Positions 44,675-54,502 of a stretch of 64,000 bases of DNA are shown one piece after another (positions within the stretch are counted from its first letter, which is position 1; each line of letters begins with the position of its first letter). This stretch comes from Synaphobranchus kaupii. Taxonomy: Eukaryota > Chordata > Actinopteri > Anguilliformes > Synaphobranchidae. A program made the position numbers and the translations under genes. The DNA is taken from positions 20,685,930-20,749,929 of the forward strand of contig CM056383.1 of NCBI GenBank assembly GCA_029718625.1. Direction: 5' to 3'. The notes beneath the pieces were generated by a model. The model saw nothing but the letters and a program-made list of their open reading frames with translations, was not told the DNA's origin and did not search any database.

Positions 44675-45083
44675 CACTGCAACGCAGTGACATGACGTCA
44701 CATGCAAACAACCTATACACTGTGCGGAATTGTTGAATAAAATTGCTTTTAATACATTCAAGGTGTAAAGTGTACTTTTTCTTCACACTGGTACATTCTG
44801 TATTTCATCTTCTGTGTCTTCTGTAGTTTAGATGTCTAACTTTAAATGCAGTAATCCTGTTATTTCAATACAGACTAGAGTTGCTGTAATATGGGTTACA
44901 GTAATCATGCAATATAAACTACAGTAGAGTCCACAGTACAGTACTGTATTTCATTATACAGCATGGGGAAAAGGTATTGTAAATGAACTACAGTAACTTT
45001 GCTGTTAAATTAATAACAGCACCTTGCTGGCTAATTGTTGCCAGCAACTTGCTGTAATTTTAACAACATTTTTCTAGCAGTGC

Positions 45084-45738
45084 AGGCTCACATGAATGCG
45101 AGTTGATTTCTAAGGGAGATGCACGATATCTATATAATGTACAATACGATTACAATTAAATAATATTCCACCATCAGGAAAATGCTGGTAAATGTTCTAG
45201 CTTCACGGCAAATCAAACATAAAACATGACTGAGCTACCTATTAACGCTTACGCTACAGTATGTGAAATGCACTCAAAATGTGAAAATAATATCAAACAT
45301 ATGGCACTATCAAACATACGACTGTGGTGGAGTGGAAAAACGAACGTATATATTTGAAATATTACAAGCAGTAATACTTACATATCGAGAAGCAAAATCC
45401 CATCATGTCCGTAGGCATATTCTCAGACAGAATCAATACTATGGTAAAAATCCCAAGGCGAGGATTTTCTCTAGCCATGCTGACGAGTTAGTAACTTGAA
45501 GAAATAGCAGGAAACAACAATTACCCCTCGGCGAACAAAATGCGGGGAACTAGTTAATAGAAGACACCCCCCATGTTTTTTTATTATTCATTTTAATAAT
45601 ATTGTCACATTTCAACATTGCACACTTCATACATTTCAATATGACTTACCTTGCATGAGACTTTGTACACAATAATAGTATAACCAATATAATATTGCTG
45701 ACAGGCAACAGTGGGACAGCTCCGCCCAGCTAGGGTCC
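45084..45738. other. Non-coding stretch
   Basis: No supported gene. The phrase TACAGTATGTGAAATGCACT, with CAAAATGTGAAAATAA, near 45257 recurs inverted near 54085-54125. The frame at 45263-45499 has no recognised domain. Confidence 0.45.
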
Positions 45739-45790
45739 TGCTCTGACTACGTAACTTTGGCGTTGTGCTACTTGCGTATCAGACTGAACT
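45739..45790. repeat. 52-bp direct repeat, left copy
   Basis: TGCTCTGACTACGTAACTTT to TGCGTATCAGACTGAACT. The right copy (49107-49158) differs by one base. The two copies bracket both gypsy fragments. At the left copy the gypsy reverse transcriptase frame ends abruptly. Confidence 0.95.
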
Positions 45791-46923
45791 TCTACGATGA
45801 AGCCCAGGAAGGGCACAGATGGGGTGTGGAAGCTGCACTTCTCTGCTTTGACAAACAGCTGGTTTTCCAATAGCCTTTGGAGAACCTGACGGACATGGAT
45901 GACGTGTTCCTGACGGGTTTTTGAAAAGATTAGAATATCGTCAATATAGACGAATACAGACCGTCCCAGCAGATCCCGTAGTACGTCGTTAACCATAGAC
46001 TGGAACACAGCTGGGGCGTTAGTCAGACCGAACGGGACCACCAGATATTCGAAGTGTCCGAGAGAGGTGTTAAACGCCGTCTTCCACTCATCCCCCTCCC
46101 GGATCCGGACCAGGTGGTACGCGTTGCGGAGGTCGAGTTTGGTGAAGATGGTGGAATTATGTAAGGGTTCAAAAGCAGAATTGATTAAAGGCAGAGGGTA
46201 TTTGTTACGTACTGTGATCTCGTTCAGGCCTCGGTAGTCGATACAGGGTCAGAGCGACCCGTCCTTCTTTGCCACGAAGAAGAACAAACTAAGCAGGTTG
46301 ATGCAGCAATCGTAAGGTCTGTGGGGAGGCAAGGACACAGCATGGGATTTACTAAAGACTTGGGATAAATCATGGTAATGGTGAGGTACACAGGTTAGAT
46401 CGGGTTCAGGGTGGTCTTGTGAGGCCCGGTCTAACCCCAGAGGGGGTTGGGCCGATTGCAGGCAATTAGCCAGGCATTGGGAGCTCCAGTCCTGAACTTG
46501 AGCTGTGCGCCAGTTGATGTGCGGGTTGTGGAGGCGTAGCCAGGTTTGGCCGAGCACCAAGGGAGATTGAGTGGAGTGAATTAGGTAGAATTGGATTTTC
46601 TCATGGTGATTTCCGGACAGCACAAGCTGGAGTGGAGCGGTGGACTGTGTGACTAGCCCCAGGCTTCTTCCATCCAACGCGAGTGCAGAAATGGGAGTGG
46701 ACAGGGATTCCACAGGAATCCCGGTCTTCTTAACAAAGTTAGAGTCGATAAAATTGGCGTCGGCTCCTGAGTCGACCAGAGCGAATGAAGACGTGGCTTG
46801 ATTATTCCAAAGAAGGGTTGCTTTAAGCTTGACCCGGTTCTGAGCTGAGTGGACAGTGGAGATAGGGCTCGCCAGTACGCCCAGTCTTACTGGCGAGCCG
46901 CGCCTTTTGGGCGAATCGGACAA
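45791..46923 (-). pseudogene. Sushi-ichi-type pol: aspartic protease and partial reverse transcriptase
   Basis: The open phase starts before gag ends. Protease: ATSSFALVDSGADANFIDSN with the D-S-G active triad, followed by SPLVLGQTWLRLHNPHINW. RT: FFVAKKDGSL, then a TGA (46251-46249) where CGA for Arg is usual, [41 protein letters not shown] and [13 protein letters not shown] with the catalytic Asp pair. The frame is lost at the 52-bp repeat after VPFLGFIVE. Only one stop breaks it, so decay is modest. Confidence 0.85.
46866..46911 (-). promoter_or_regulatory. Predicted -1 ribosomal frameshift signal between gag and pol
   Basis: In the gag frame the minus strand reads C-CCA-AAA (46911-46905), a legal X-XXY-YYZ slippery heptamer. 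After a 5-nt spacer (46904-46900) comes a perfect 12-bp stem, GGCTCGCCAGTA with TACTGGCGAGCC (46899-46888 and 46877-46866), and a 10-nt loop. Pol is in the -1 frame relative to gag and overlaps it. PEG10 and other sushi relatives use -1 frameshifting, so the arrangement is as expected. Confidence 0.85.
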
Positions 46924-47860
46924 GTGGCTAGATGGTGATCAGGGTTGCCGCAGTACATGCAGGAATTGGTGCGGATCCTCCGGCGCCATTCTTCAGCATC
47001 GATAGATACCTTGCCCAACTGCATGGGTTCCCCCAATGAAGGCGTAGGCATCGAGGTTGGCGCTTTGCCGAGAGGTGAGAAAACACTGGAGTGGAATGTG
47101 GAGAATGGAATGCGTGGCTGGCCCTTCTTCCTCTCCCGGGCCCTGGCCCGGAAGCGGTTGTCCACCGATATAGCGAGACTGATGAGACTGTTCAGAGAAC
47201 TGGATTCTTCGCGGGTTGCCAGTTGGTCCTTCAGTTCCTCGTTAAGAGCTTGCAGGAAAGCCCCCTGGAGGGCGGTGTCATTCCATCCTGCTTCAGCCGC
47301 CAAGGTACGGAACTGGACCGCCATCTCGGCCACACTGCGGCTGCCCTGACGCGTCTGGAGAAGACGTTGGGTGGCGTCCCGGCCGCAGACTGGGTGGTCA
47401 AAGACTCGGCGCATTTCAGTGGTGAATGAGGCGAAGTGGAAGCAGGCGGGCGACTGGCTCTCCCACAGCGTCGTAGCCCACTCCCGGGCGCTCCCTCCCA
47501 AACTGCTCATAACTTGCTTGTGTCCGTGGCGAAGGAGGTCGGCTGAATGTGGAACACGATGTCGCACTGAAGGAGAAACTCCCGACATTTTCCCAGATCC
47601 CCTCGGTAGATCTCAGGGTGTTGAACACGGGGTTCCCTGCCAGAAGAGGCCGCTGGTGCCGCGGACTGCAGCTCTGGAGCGGATGATGCAGGGACAGCGT
47701 GGACCCTCGGGAGAGGGTGGTGGAGCGACAGCTGACTCATAAGATCCGAGAGATTCTTCAGAGTCTCCTGGACGTCATCCATGCGGTGGCTCAGTTGATC
47801 GCTGACAGCGTTCTGGCAGGCGAGGGCGTGATGGATCTGATCCAAGTCGGCTGAGTCCAT
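46887..47860 (-). pseudogene. Sushi-ichi-type gag with CCHC zinc knuckle
   Basis: It begins MDSADLDQIHHALACQNAVS with a coiled-coil-like N-terminus, then a proline/alanine-rich linker. The capsid has HPEIYRGDLGKCREFLLQCD, FHIQPTSFATD, and, after one frameshift near 47520, SLGGSAREWATTLWESQSPA, FTTEMRRVFDHPV, SVAEMAVQFRTLAAEAGW and ALNEELKDQLA. A single zinc knuckle, CMYCGNPDHHLATCP, lies at its end (C-x2-C-x4-H-x4-C). These phrases parallel PEG10/RTL gag. The frame stops 8 codons after the frameshift heptamer. Confidence 0.85.
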
Positions 47861-47921
47861 AGCTGGCCAGTTCGTTCTGTTACGACCCCGGATATGGACT
47901 GGACCCAAATGCACGACTCGC

Positions 47922-49048
47922 CATGAAGTGGGCCATATGTGAAAGGTTTAGGGATTATCTGTATTATACTCCATCATTCACTGTCTATACGGATAATAAT
48001 CCCCTCACATATGTGCTCACCACCGCCAAACTGAACGCCACGACACACAGATGGGTGGCAGAGCTGTCTGACTTCCGATTCTCCATCAAATACCATCCCG
48101 GAAAAGCTAACGGAGATGCGGATGGTCTCTCGAGGATGCCATTAAAAATGGACCAATATATGCAGACCTGTTCATAAGAGGTGCACCCCGACGTCACGTC
48201 ATGTAACTGAGGCGTTGGCTGTGCAGCAGGAAGAAAGTGAGCCGTGGATGTGCCCTGTTACCATTTCAACAGTGTTAGTGTTTGCCTGAAGAGGAAGCGC
48301 CCCAATACGCCAACAAGAGCCCCTCTCACCAACATCACCACCACATACCCATTTGAAATGGTCTCCATAGACTTTTTACATTTGGAGAAATGCAATGGAG
48401 GTTACGAATATATCCTAGTTGTGATGGACCACTTCACACGATTTGCCCAAGCCTATGCCTGTAGGAACAAAGCTGCGAAAACTGCTGCAGAAAAAGTATG
48501 TGGAGACTTTGTACTAAGATTTGGCTTTCCTACCAAACTGCACCACGACCAAGGCAAGGAATTTGAGAATAAGCTATTCGCCAAGCTGCAAGAGTACAGT
48601 GGAGTCAGAGGTTCTCGGACGACCCCATACCACCCCCAGGGGAATGGACAGCTTGAGCGGTTTAATAGGACGCTCCTAGCCATGCTACGAAACTTACCAG
48701 AAGCAGCAAAAGCGGGTTGGAAGACCTCGCTGGCAAAGGTGGTACACGCGTATAATTGCACGCGGAACGAAGCGACCTCATTACCTCTTGTTCGGCCGGA
48801 ATCCGAGACTCCCCATTGACCTTATGTTTGGCCTCACCGCAAAAGAGCAAAGTCAATCACACCAGGAATATTCAGAGAAGTGGAGAGCCCAGATGGAGGA
48901 CGCATATCGCCTGGCCTCAAAGACAGCATGCAAAGAGGGGACAAGAAGCAAAGACCTGTATGACAAGAAGGCCCATGGTGCAGAATTGCATCCGGGATGC
49001 AGAGTATTCATTATAAATCTTTCTTTTAAAACCAGAATTCTGAATTAA
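47922..49048 (+). mobile_element. Fragment of a second Ty3/gypsy retrotransposon (RNase H end and integrase)
   Basis: Plus strand, joined head-to-head with the sushi LTR remnant. RNase H end: FTVYTDNNPLTYVLTTAKLN and KYHPGKANGDADGLSRMP. After a deletion that removes the zinc-binding N-terminus, the integrase core shows [11 protein letters not shown] (Asp 1), [14 protein letters not shown] (Asp 2) and [20 protein letters not shown] (Glu). A shift near 48785 precedes [15 protein letters not shown]. No LTR is present. It belongs to a different gypsy lineage from the sushi element. Confidence 0.85.
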
Positions 49049-49106
49049 ATAATTAGAAATTGGGGAATTAGAGCATTGAAGTACTATAGAATGAAAAGTG
49101 TACAGC

Positions 49107-49158
49107 TGCTCTGACTACGTAACTTTGGAGTTGTGCTACTTGCGTATCAGACTGAACT
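49107..49158. repeat. 52-bp direct repeat, right copy
   Basis: Identical to 45739-45790 apart from GGAGTT in place of GGCGTT. It lies 58 bp after the end of the second gypsy fragment. Confidence 0.95.
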
Positions 49159-50568
49159 AATGTAAAACATGTACATGCAGAGTTGATTTCCCTCCTGTGT
49201 GTTTCATTGTATTTGCAGTAAAATTCTTCAAACTTCACGCATTTGTGAATGGTCTCATTTCGCAAGTGTGCAACAAAAAGTACATTCAGAGTTGTTTCCG
49301 TAAAACTAAACTAAACTATGCTGTTACGCCTGGCTGTAATTTCTTGTTCAAATCATCCAATGAGACATTGCAAACACTGTTGTGAAGGTTATAATATCCT
49401 ATATTGGATAAAAAAGTTGTCAATTAAACCAGAATGAACTGGAATGCATGAGACAGGTTTGAACAGCATGTGGGGTTTTACACATGGGGGTTCCAGTAGT
49501 TTATATGAGTTTATCTTGTAGCTATGATGGAATACAAATCTTTGGTGGTGAAAAAATATTTTTTATGAACTCACAGATGCTATTGTCCACTGTGTCATGC
49601 ATGGGTAGGTATAATTGCAGGTGAGAATGGGTGGGGGTTGTTCTCTATAGGCTTTGGCCCCCTAGTGGTGGGACGTATCCGTCCCAATTTTTTATAGTGT
49701 TCATATTTCTCTTAAATTCTAAATTATAACGTTAATAAAACACGGAACTTTCGACGCAAAATTGTTAAAAACAGTCACAGCCTGCGAACACATTCGTTTA
49801 TATGCTTATCAGCTCTCAGGTTACACTACAGAGCCATAAAGCAGCAGGGTGCTAATAGCCCAACCCACTTTTTTTATTTGTTTACAGCCTTCACCTTGCC
49901 GCAGTCACAGGCAATAAAATGCGTATCACAAAAGCTCTTGGTACCATTTCAACACGCTAAAAAATCAAGATCCGATTTAGGAACAATTGTATGTTATTGA
50001 AAATTTGTATAAATAAACATTATGTGTTTTTTCCCTGTGCTCACTTCACTATGCATACAACCGATGAACTTCCGGTTTTGTATAAATATATTTTATTTTC
50101 TACAAAAGCTCTTCGTAAACATGTTTAATCAACCAAATATTTTACCTGGTTATGTAGTTATAACTGTTTTCTGAAGAATCCTGAACGCTTTTTCGTAATC
50201 CATTAATCCATTCTCCAGCAAACTCTCGATTTCCATGGTGCGTACCCATCGCATTGACCTTTGTACTACGTTACCACCGTTGCGTAAAACCATTCATATT
50301 CCAGCGACTGGGAACGACGCTGTATCCACGCGTAACGACAGCCCATTGCGCAATCGGCTGTGCGCTCCTGACTGTCGACAGCATCAGATGACGCCTGTGG
50401 CCATTTTTACTGCGTTTATCTGGAAGGGATGGCCTGGATTGCTGTTTCTAGTATATCCAGATGATATTTAGCAATGTGTAGCTTTTTTGTGAGCTGAAAA
50501 ACTGTCCGGTGACGTATTTTCTCTGTACGCATACGGAGGTTTGTTGTATGGTGCAATTGCGCTGGTGA
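49159..50568. other. Non-coding stretch
   Basis: No element ends and no convincing exon. The frame at 50235-50471 has no motif. GC content and TACG-rich phrases rise after 50200 toward the putative exon that follows. Confidence 0.4.
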
Positions 50569-50761
50569 TGTCTTTGCTGCTTCAAAGTTTACGATTATTT
50601 TATACATTTATACGCGAACGTGGCAATCAACGGTGGAAAGAAGAGCGCTTATTTCACGGTTGCTCAGGTTTTGGAGGTGTTCCACCGAAGTTTCCCAGAG
50701 GTGAAGAAGTCTGTGTTCTGGCAGAGCAATGACTCCGGCATGGGACCCGTGCCTGGACATG
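50569..50761 (+). CDS. Putative exon of an unrecognised spliced gene
   Basis: The plus-strand phase that starts after TGA at 50566 stays open and reads KKSAYFTVAQVLEVFHRSFP and EVKKSVFWQSNDSGMGPVPG, then H, and stops being protein-like at a strong donor, CATGTAAGTG. The composition looks like real protein (amphipathic helices with Phe/Val spacing). The longer open frame 50541-50732 in another phase is the shadow. The 5' limit and acceptor are unclear. I do not recognise the family. Confidence 0.35.
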
Positions 50762-51237
50762 TAAGTGTTTTTAAAAATATATAATACAAATTATTATTAT
50801 TATTATTGTTATTATCATCATCATCATCATAATCATCAACAGTATGGAGCGTTATTATCTAGAGTATATTTAGTTTGGTGATAAATGGATTCTCGCAGGA
50901 GTTCGCTAGTTAGCTATGTTTTCACAGGCTGGTAAGGAGCGCCTGCTGTTTGTTTGTTTGTTTTCTAGCGTTCATTCCCTGTTTCTTTGTGCAGAAACCA
51001 ACACAAGGGCTAGTTGTTGAATTTACGCATGAAACGACATCCATTCTCAGTACTTTATTTCACGGTTCAGTCAAGACATTACAGTATTATAATAATGTAA
51101 TTTAGTTCGTGCAAGCTGACAAACTAATTCATAAATCCTAGTTAGCTACGATTGCTAATTATGTTGGAGCTAATATCAGACGTACTGTGGATGTAAGATT
51201 TTTTAATGTATATACGTATATATATATTATATATATA

Positions 51238-51270
<33 letters not shown>

Positions 51271-51400
51271 TATTTTTTTTATAAAATAAAAATTTTTTCC
51301 CACTTAATTCTAATACTTGCCATATGTTTTTTTGAGATAATTTGTGTTCTCATTTTTTAGTGATTCTACTTAGTAATTTACTTGAATCTGTCTTTTTCAG

Positions 51401-51464
51401 GGAGGACAGTGAAGACACCCCTCCCCCACCTGACACCTCTGTCGTAGGAGGTGGTAACAGACAG
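51401..51464 (+). CDS. Putative small exon following 50569-50761
   Basis: It is preceded by CTGTCTTTTTCAG, a good acceptor with a pyrimidine tract, and followed by ACAG|GTTTGC. It would code an acidic, proline-rich linker (EDSEDTPPPPDTSVVGGGNR). The link to the preceding exon is inferred from order and splice signals only. Confidence 0.25.
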
Positions 51465-51959
51465 GTTTGCCAAATAGTGATGTATAATTCATTACTTTTG
51501 CTGTAAAAAGTCAAGTTGAAGGCTTGTTATAGATAAACCTGTTATTCTGCTGGCTTATGGGGCTCTGGTAAATCTAATTTTGAAGTACAGTGCCATTTTA
51601 AATGCAAAGCAGATTGGTTGGATAAGATTAGGGCAAGTAATCCTGTTCGGAGAGGTATTTGGGCACTTTTGGGCACAATTTCGGCACAATTTGTAAGAGC
51701 ATACTCTCATACACATATATACAAAACATGTGTAGGTTTATTTTCTTTACATTTTGTATTACAAAAACTGTTTCAATAGAAAGATAAAGTTTTCTGATGA
51801 TTGACATGCCTGGACAGAAAGATATGCACATGTTTTCTATTTGGAGAGTTTTGGATAAATATTGGGACACTGGGCACAGTTTTGGAAAAATTACCAATGG
51901 ATAAGGAAAGCCTGTAGATATCTTTACCAAATTCTATACACTTGTGGACAACATATCAG
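51465..51959. other. Non-coding stretch
   Basis: No element ends or exon detected. Confidence 0.4.
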
Positions 51960-52195
51960 TGCACTAGTGTAAGGAATTCTGGCTTGCTCCAGTACTTTGA
52001 AGTTGAAATAGTCAGTGCTAAACTGTAAAAACACAAGGCGTTTTGTACTTTTTTTTGTTTTTTTATGTGTATTATGTATAAACTGTATGTGACCATTTTT
52101 ACATAAATTTATTCTGATGCAAATTTCTGAATGGTACAAGCCTCTTCTTTCATTGAAACTTTCAACCATGGATGTGCAGTGAATAGTTTTTGAGA
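51960..52195 (-). repeat. Dispersed repeat of unknown class, copy 2
   Basis: The complement matches 1536-1780: CTGCACATCCATGGTTGAAA, CATTCAGAAATTTGCATCAG and GTCACATACAGTTTATAC occur in the same order. There is no coding capacity. Confidence 0.6.
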
Positions 52196-53205
52196 TATTG
52201 GCACTTAATTGACACTAGTAAAAACTAGGCGAAAATTGGGCCAAATGGGCCAAAGTAAATAGGGTTAAATGGACTAGATACGACACAATAGTGGCACTTA
52301 AAAACTCTGTATTCAGCAAATACACACAAATCTTGTACTGATAAAGCGAGAATACGGAGTGTGTTGTTTCCACTCATAGTTTGGTTGCAGGAGCAATGAG
52401 TTGAGTAATCTCATGGCGCTGGCTCCATGGCCACTAGAGGGTCTGCGTGAAGGGGTTAAAAATCTAGTAGTCCAAACATCTGAATGTAAAATTCAAATTA
52501 ATTCAGAAGAGCCTAAATGTCTCTTAATCAACATACATCCCCTTTAATACTTACTGCTGCTGTTACAGTCATGTTCTGCAGATACAGTACAAGCCCTAAA
52601 GGCTGTGAAAAGGAAAACATATTCTTGAATATGCAATAACATTTGACATGGCTTAAAATTATGAATGACAACGGATAAAACTTAAAACTGTTCTCCCATA
52701 ATATATCTCAATACTTTAATTATAGATTCAGTTTGATTAATCAAGCTGCATTTTGTTTTGAATTTTGTGTGGCTTGATTTCACAATGACAAGAGGAAGCA
52801 AATAAAAAGGAATAGATAATCGTGCATATTTATTGTGACGAGAAATTAATGAATAAGTGTTTGGAGGGGGGGGGGGGGGCAGAACAAGACAAACAAGCAC
52901 ACCCTGCAGTCACATTAACCCACAGATACAAATGTAAAAAAAAAGTAGAAAAGAAATCAATATGACAAAATGGACTGGGAGCATTTTACACTGCCTCCCC
53001 TGCAACCTTGTGCTCTTATCACCGGCGTTCAGCTGTGAGTGGGCGGGTGGTCGCCACACTTCTGTCTGTCATTGTGCGCACTGCACCACTTGCATACTGA
53101 TTGTGCAGACAGGGAGAAACAGGTAAGGGAGATGCAAGCTCTGTCTGCTGAATGAATTACCAGAGTGGGGAAGGGTTTCCTATTGACTCAAAGCTATCAA
53201 TTTGA
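52196..53205. other. Non-coding stretch
   Basis: A G-run lies at 52866-52878. I see no gene and no terminal repeats. Confidence 0.45.
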
Positions 53206-53641
53206 ATTTGAATGGATCCTCTATGGGAATTGGGGGGTGGGACTAGATTTAGCTGTAAATTATGCTGGAACAGTATGGAATACATGGTTGCTGAAATGGC
53301 TGTAAGTTATCAAGGGTCTGAGGTAGCAAATGTGCCTCAAACCATCACTCTGCTGCCAGATATGCAGTACATATGGATGGATCACTTTAAGGGTTGTTTC
53401 TCCTGACAAATTTTCATATTGAACTCTATGGAAAAATAAGTCAGGAGAAGAAACCCTTCAAGTTATCCATCCATATCTACTGCATATCTGGCAGCAGAGT
53501 GATGGTTTAAGGCTTGTTTGATACGTCAAACCCTTGATGACTTAGAGCCATTTAGCCAACCATGTGTTCCATACTGTTCCAGTGTAATTTACAGCTAAAT
53601 CTAGTCCCACCCCCCAATTCCCATAGAGGATCCATTCAAAT
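53206..53641. repeat. 436-bp palindrome, 202-bp arms, 32-nt centre
   Basis: The left arm 53206-53407 (ATTTGAATGGATCCTCTATG to TTTCTCCTGAC) and the right arm 53440-53641 are inverted copies with about 90% identity by eye. Flanking duplication is not obvious. There is no coding capacity; the frame inside the left arm is incidental. It could be a foldback or MITE, or the product of a hairpin-primed inversion. Confidence 0.95.
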
Positions 53642-53749
53642 GCAGAGAAGTTATAGTATCGCTTGTAGGATTACCAGAAAATAAGATATCAAGAGTAATG
53701 TTGTTGGGTCACAGACATCAGGAAGTCATGGCATGCAAAGGATATGCGA

Positions 53750-54025
53750 CCAAATATTAAAAAATATTAACATAACTTTATTCTAAATTGTTAAACTGTC
53801 CAATATTTTTTGATGCCAGAAAATGGAGGGGTACTATGTACAAAAGGTTCTATAATTTATAAATGGTTCATCCGATATGGATGAAATACCCTCAAATTAA
53901 AGCTGACAGTCTGCACTTCAACCTCATTTTCATTGTATCTTTTCAAACTCAAAGTGCTAGAGTACAGAACCAAAATAACAAAAAACGTGTCACTGTCAAA
54001 TGAATTATGGTGCTCACTGTAAACA
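53750..54025 (+). mobile_element. Tc1/mariner right-end relic
   Basis: TTAAAGCTGACAGTCTGCAC followed by TTCAACCTCATTTTCATTGT, CAAAGTGCTAGAGTACAGA and TGGTGCTCACTGTA is the terminal region of a common fish Tc1 family. There is no transposase and no left end. Confidence 0.7.
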
Positions 54026-54502
54026 TTAGTTTTTCCACTCGCTCACTGTCTTGTCCAATATGATTGATCGGCCTATTGTTATTGTTTTCACATTTTGAGT
54101 GCATTTCACATACTGTAGTGCAATCGTTCATTTTATGTGTGATGTAGGCTACCGATTTTCATTGAAGATAGAACATTTGGCAGCATTTTGCAGATGGTGG
54201 AATACTATTTTATTTTCATGTTATCGCACATAATATAGGCTATGGCATATAAACTTGTCACTTAGGGCATGGAAAATGCTCATTCCAATTTGCTGTGTGC
54301 TGATATGAGGTAGATTAATGTAAAGTTTTTCCTTGAATATGAATGGGAACATAAAAATATATACAGAAAAATGCAATCCCGGGGTAAGAGTATACATACT
54401 GTACAATACAGGTAAAATTGATGTTTTTTTTAGGTAAAGTGAATGATTAAGCTACATATTCAGGTGTGTGTAACAGTGTGATATCAATGTTTTCGTCTTA
54501 AA

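Larger units (their letters stand above)
42025..45083. mobile_element. Candidate 3-kb inverted-repeat-ended unit carrying THAP and SWIM/YqaJ-family exons
   Basis: The left end CACTGTTAAAAATTTTAC and the inverted right end CACTGCTAGAAAAATG are similar. Both are followed by many AACAG, GCTGTAA and ACAGTA boxes (42050-42210 and 44860-45075), as in a very common fish hAT-like family. Only a left end is seen on the left and only a right end on the right, which favours one unit rather than two small elements. No exact 8-bp duplication is visible (GCAGTCCA against CAGGCTCA). Inside are two coding blocks facing each other and a large palindrome. Confidence 0.45.
45791..47921 (-). mobile_element. Sushi-ichi-type Ty3/gypsy retrotransposon, 5' part
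   Basis: On the minus strand: the last 44 bp of a 5' LTR (47878-47921, ending CGTAACA), a 17-nt leader, gag (47860-46887), a -1 frameshift site and pol with protease and RT up to the box YIDDIL and PFLGF (45791). Gag resembles the sushi-ichi family, the source of mammalian PEG10 and RTL proteins. Integrase, RNase H and the 3' LTR are missing. The very short leader without a tRNA-like primer site fits the self-priming described for the Tf1/sushi group. Confidence 0.85.

Noticed and set aside
44508..44786. 92-codon minus-strand frame over the THAP exon
   Set aside because: It is in the wrong phase; the THAP finger reads in another phase and ends at a splice donor.
53212..53406. 64-codon frame in the palindrome
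   Set aside because: It lies fully inside one arm and has no motif; the inverted arm does not conserve it.
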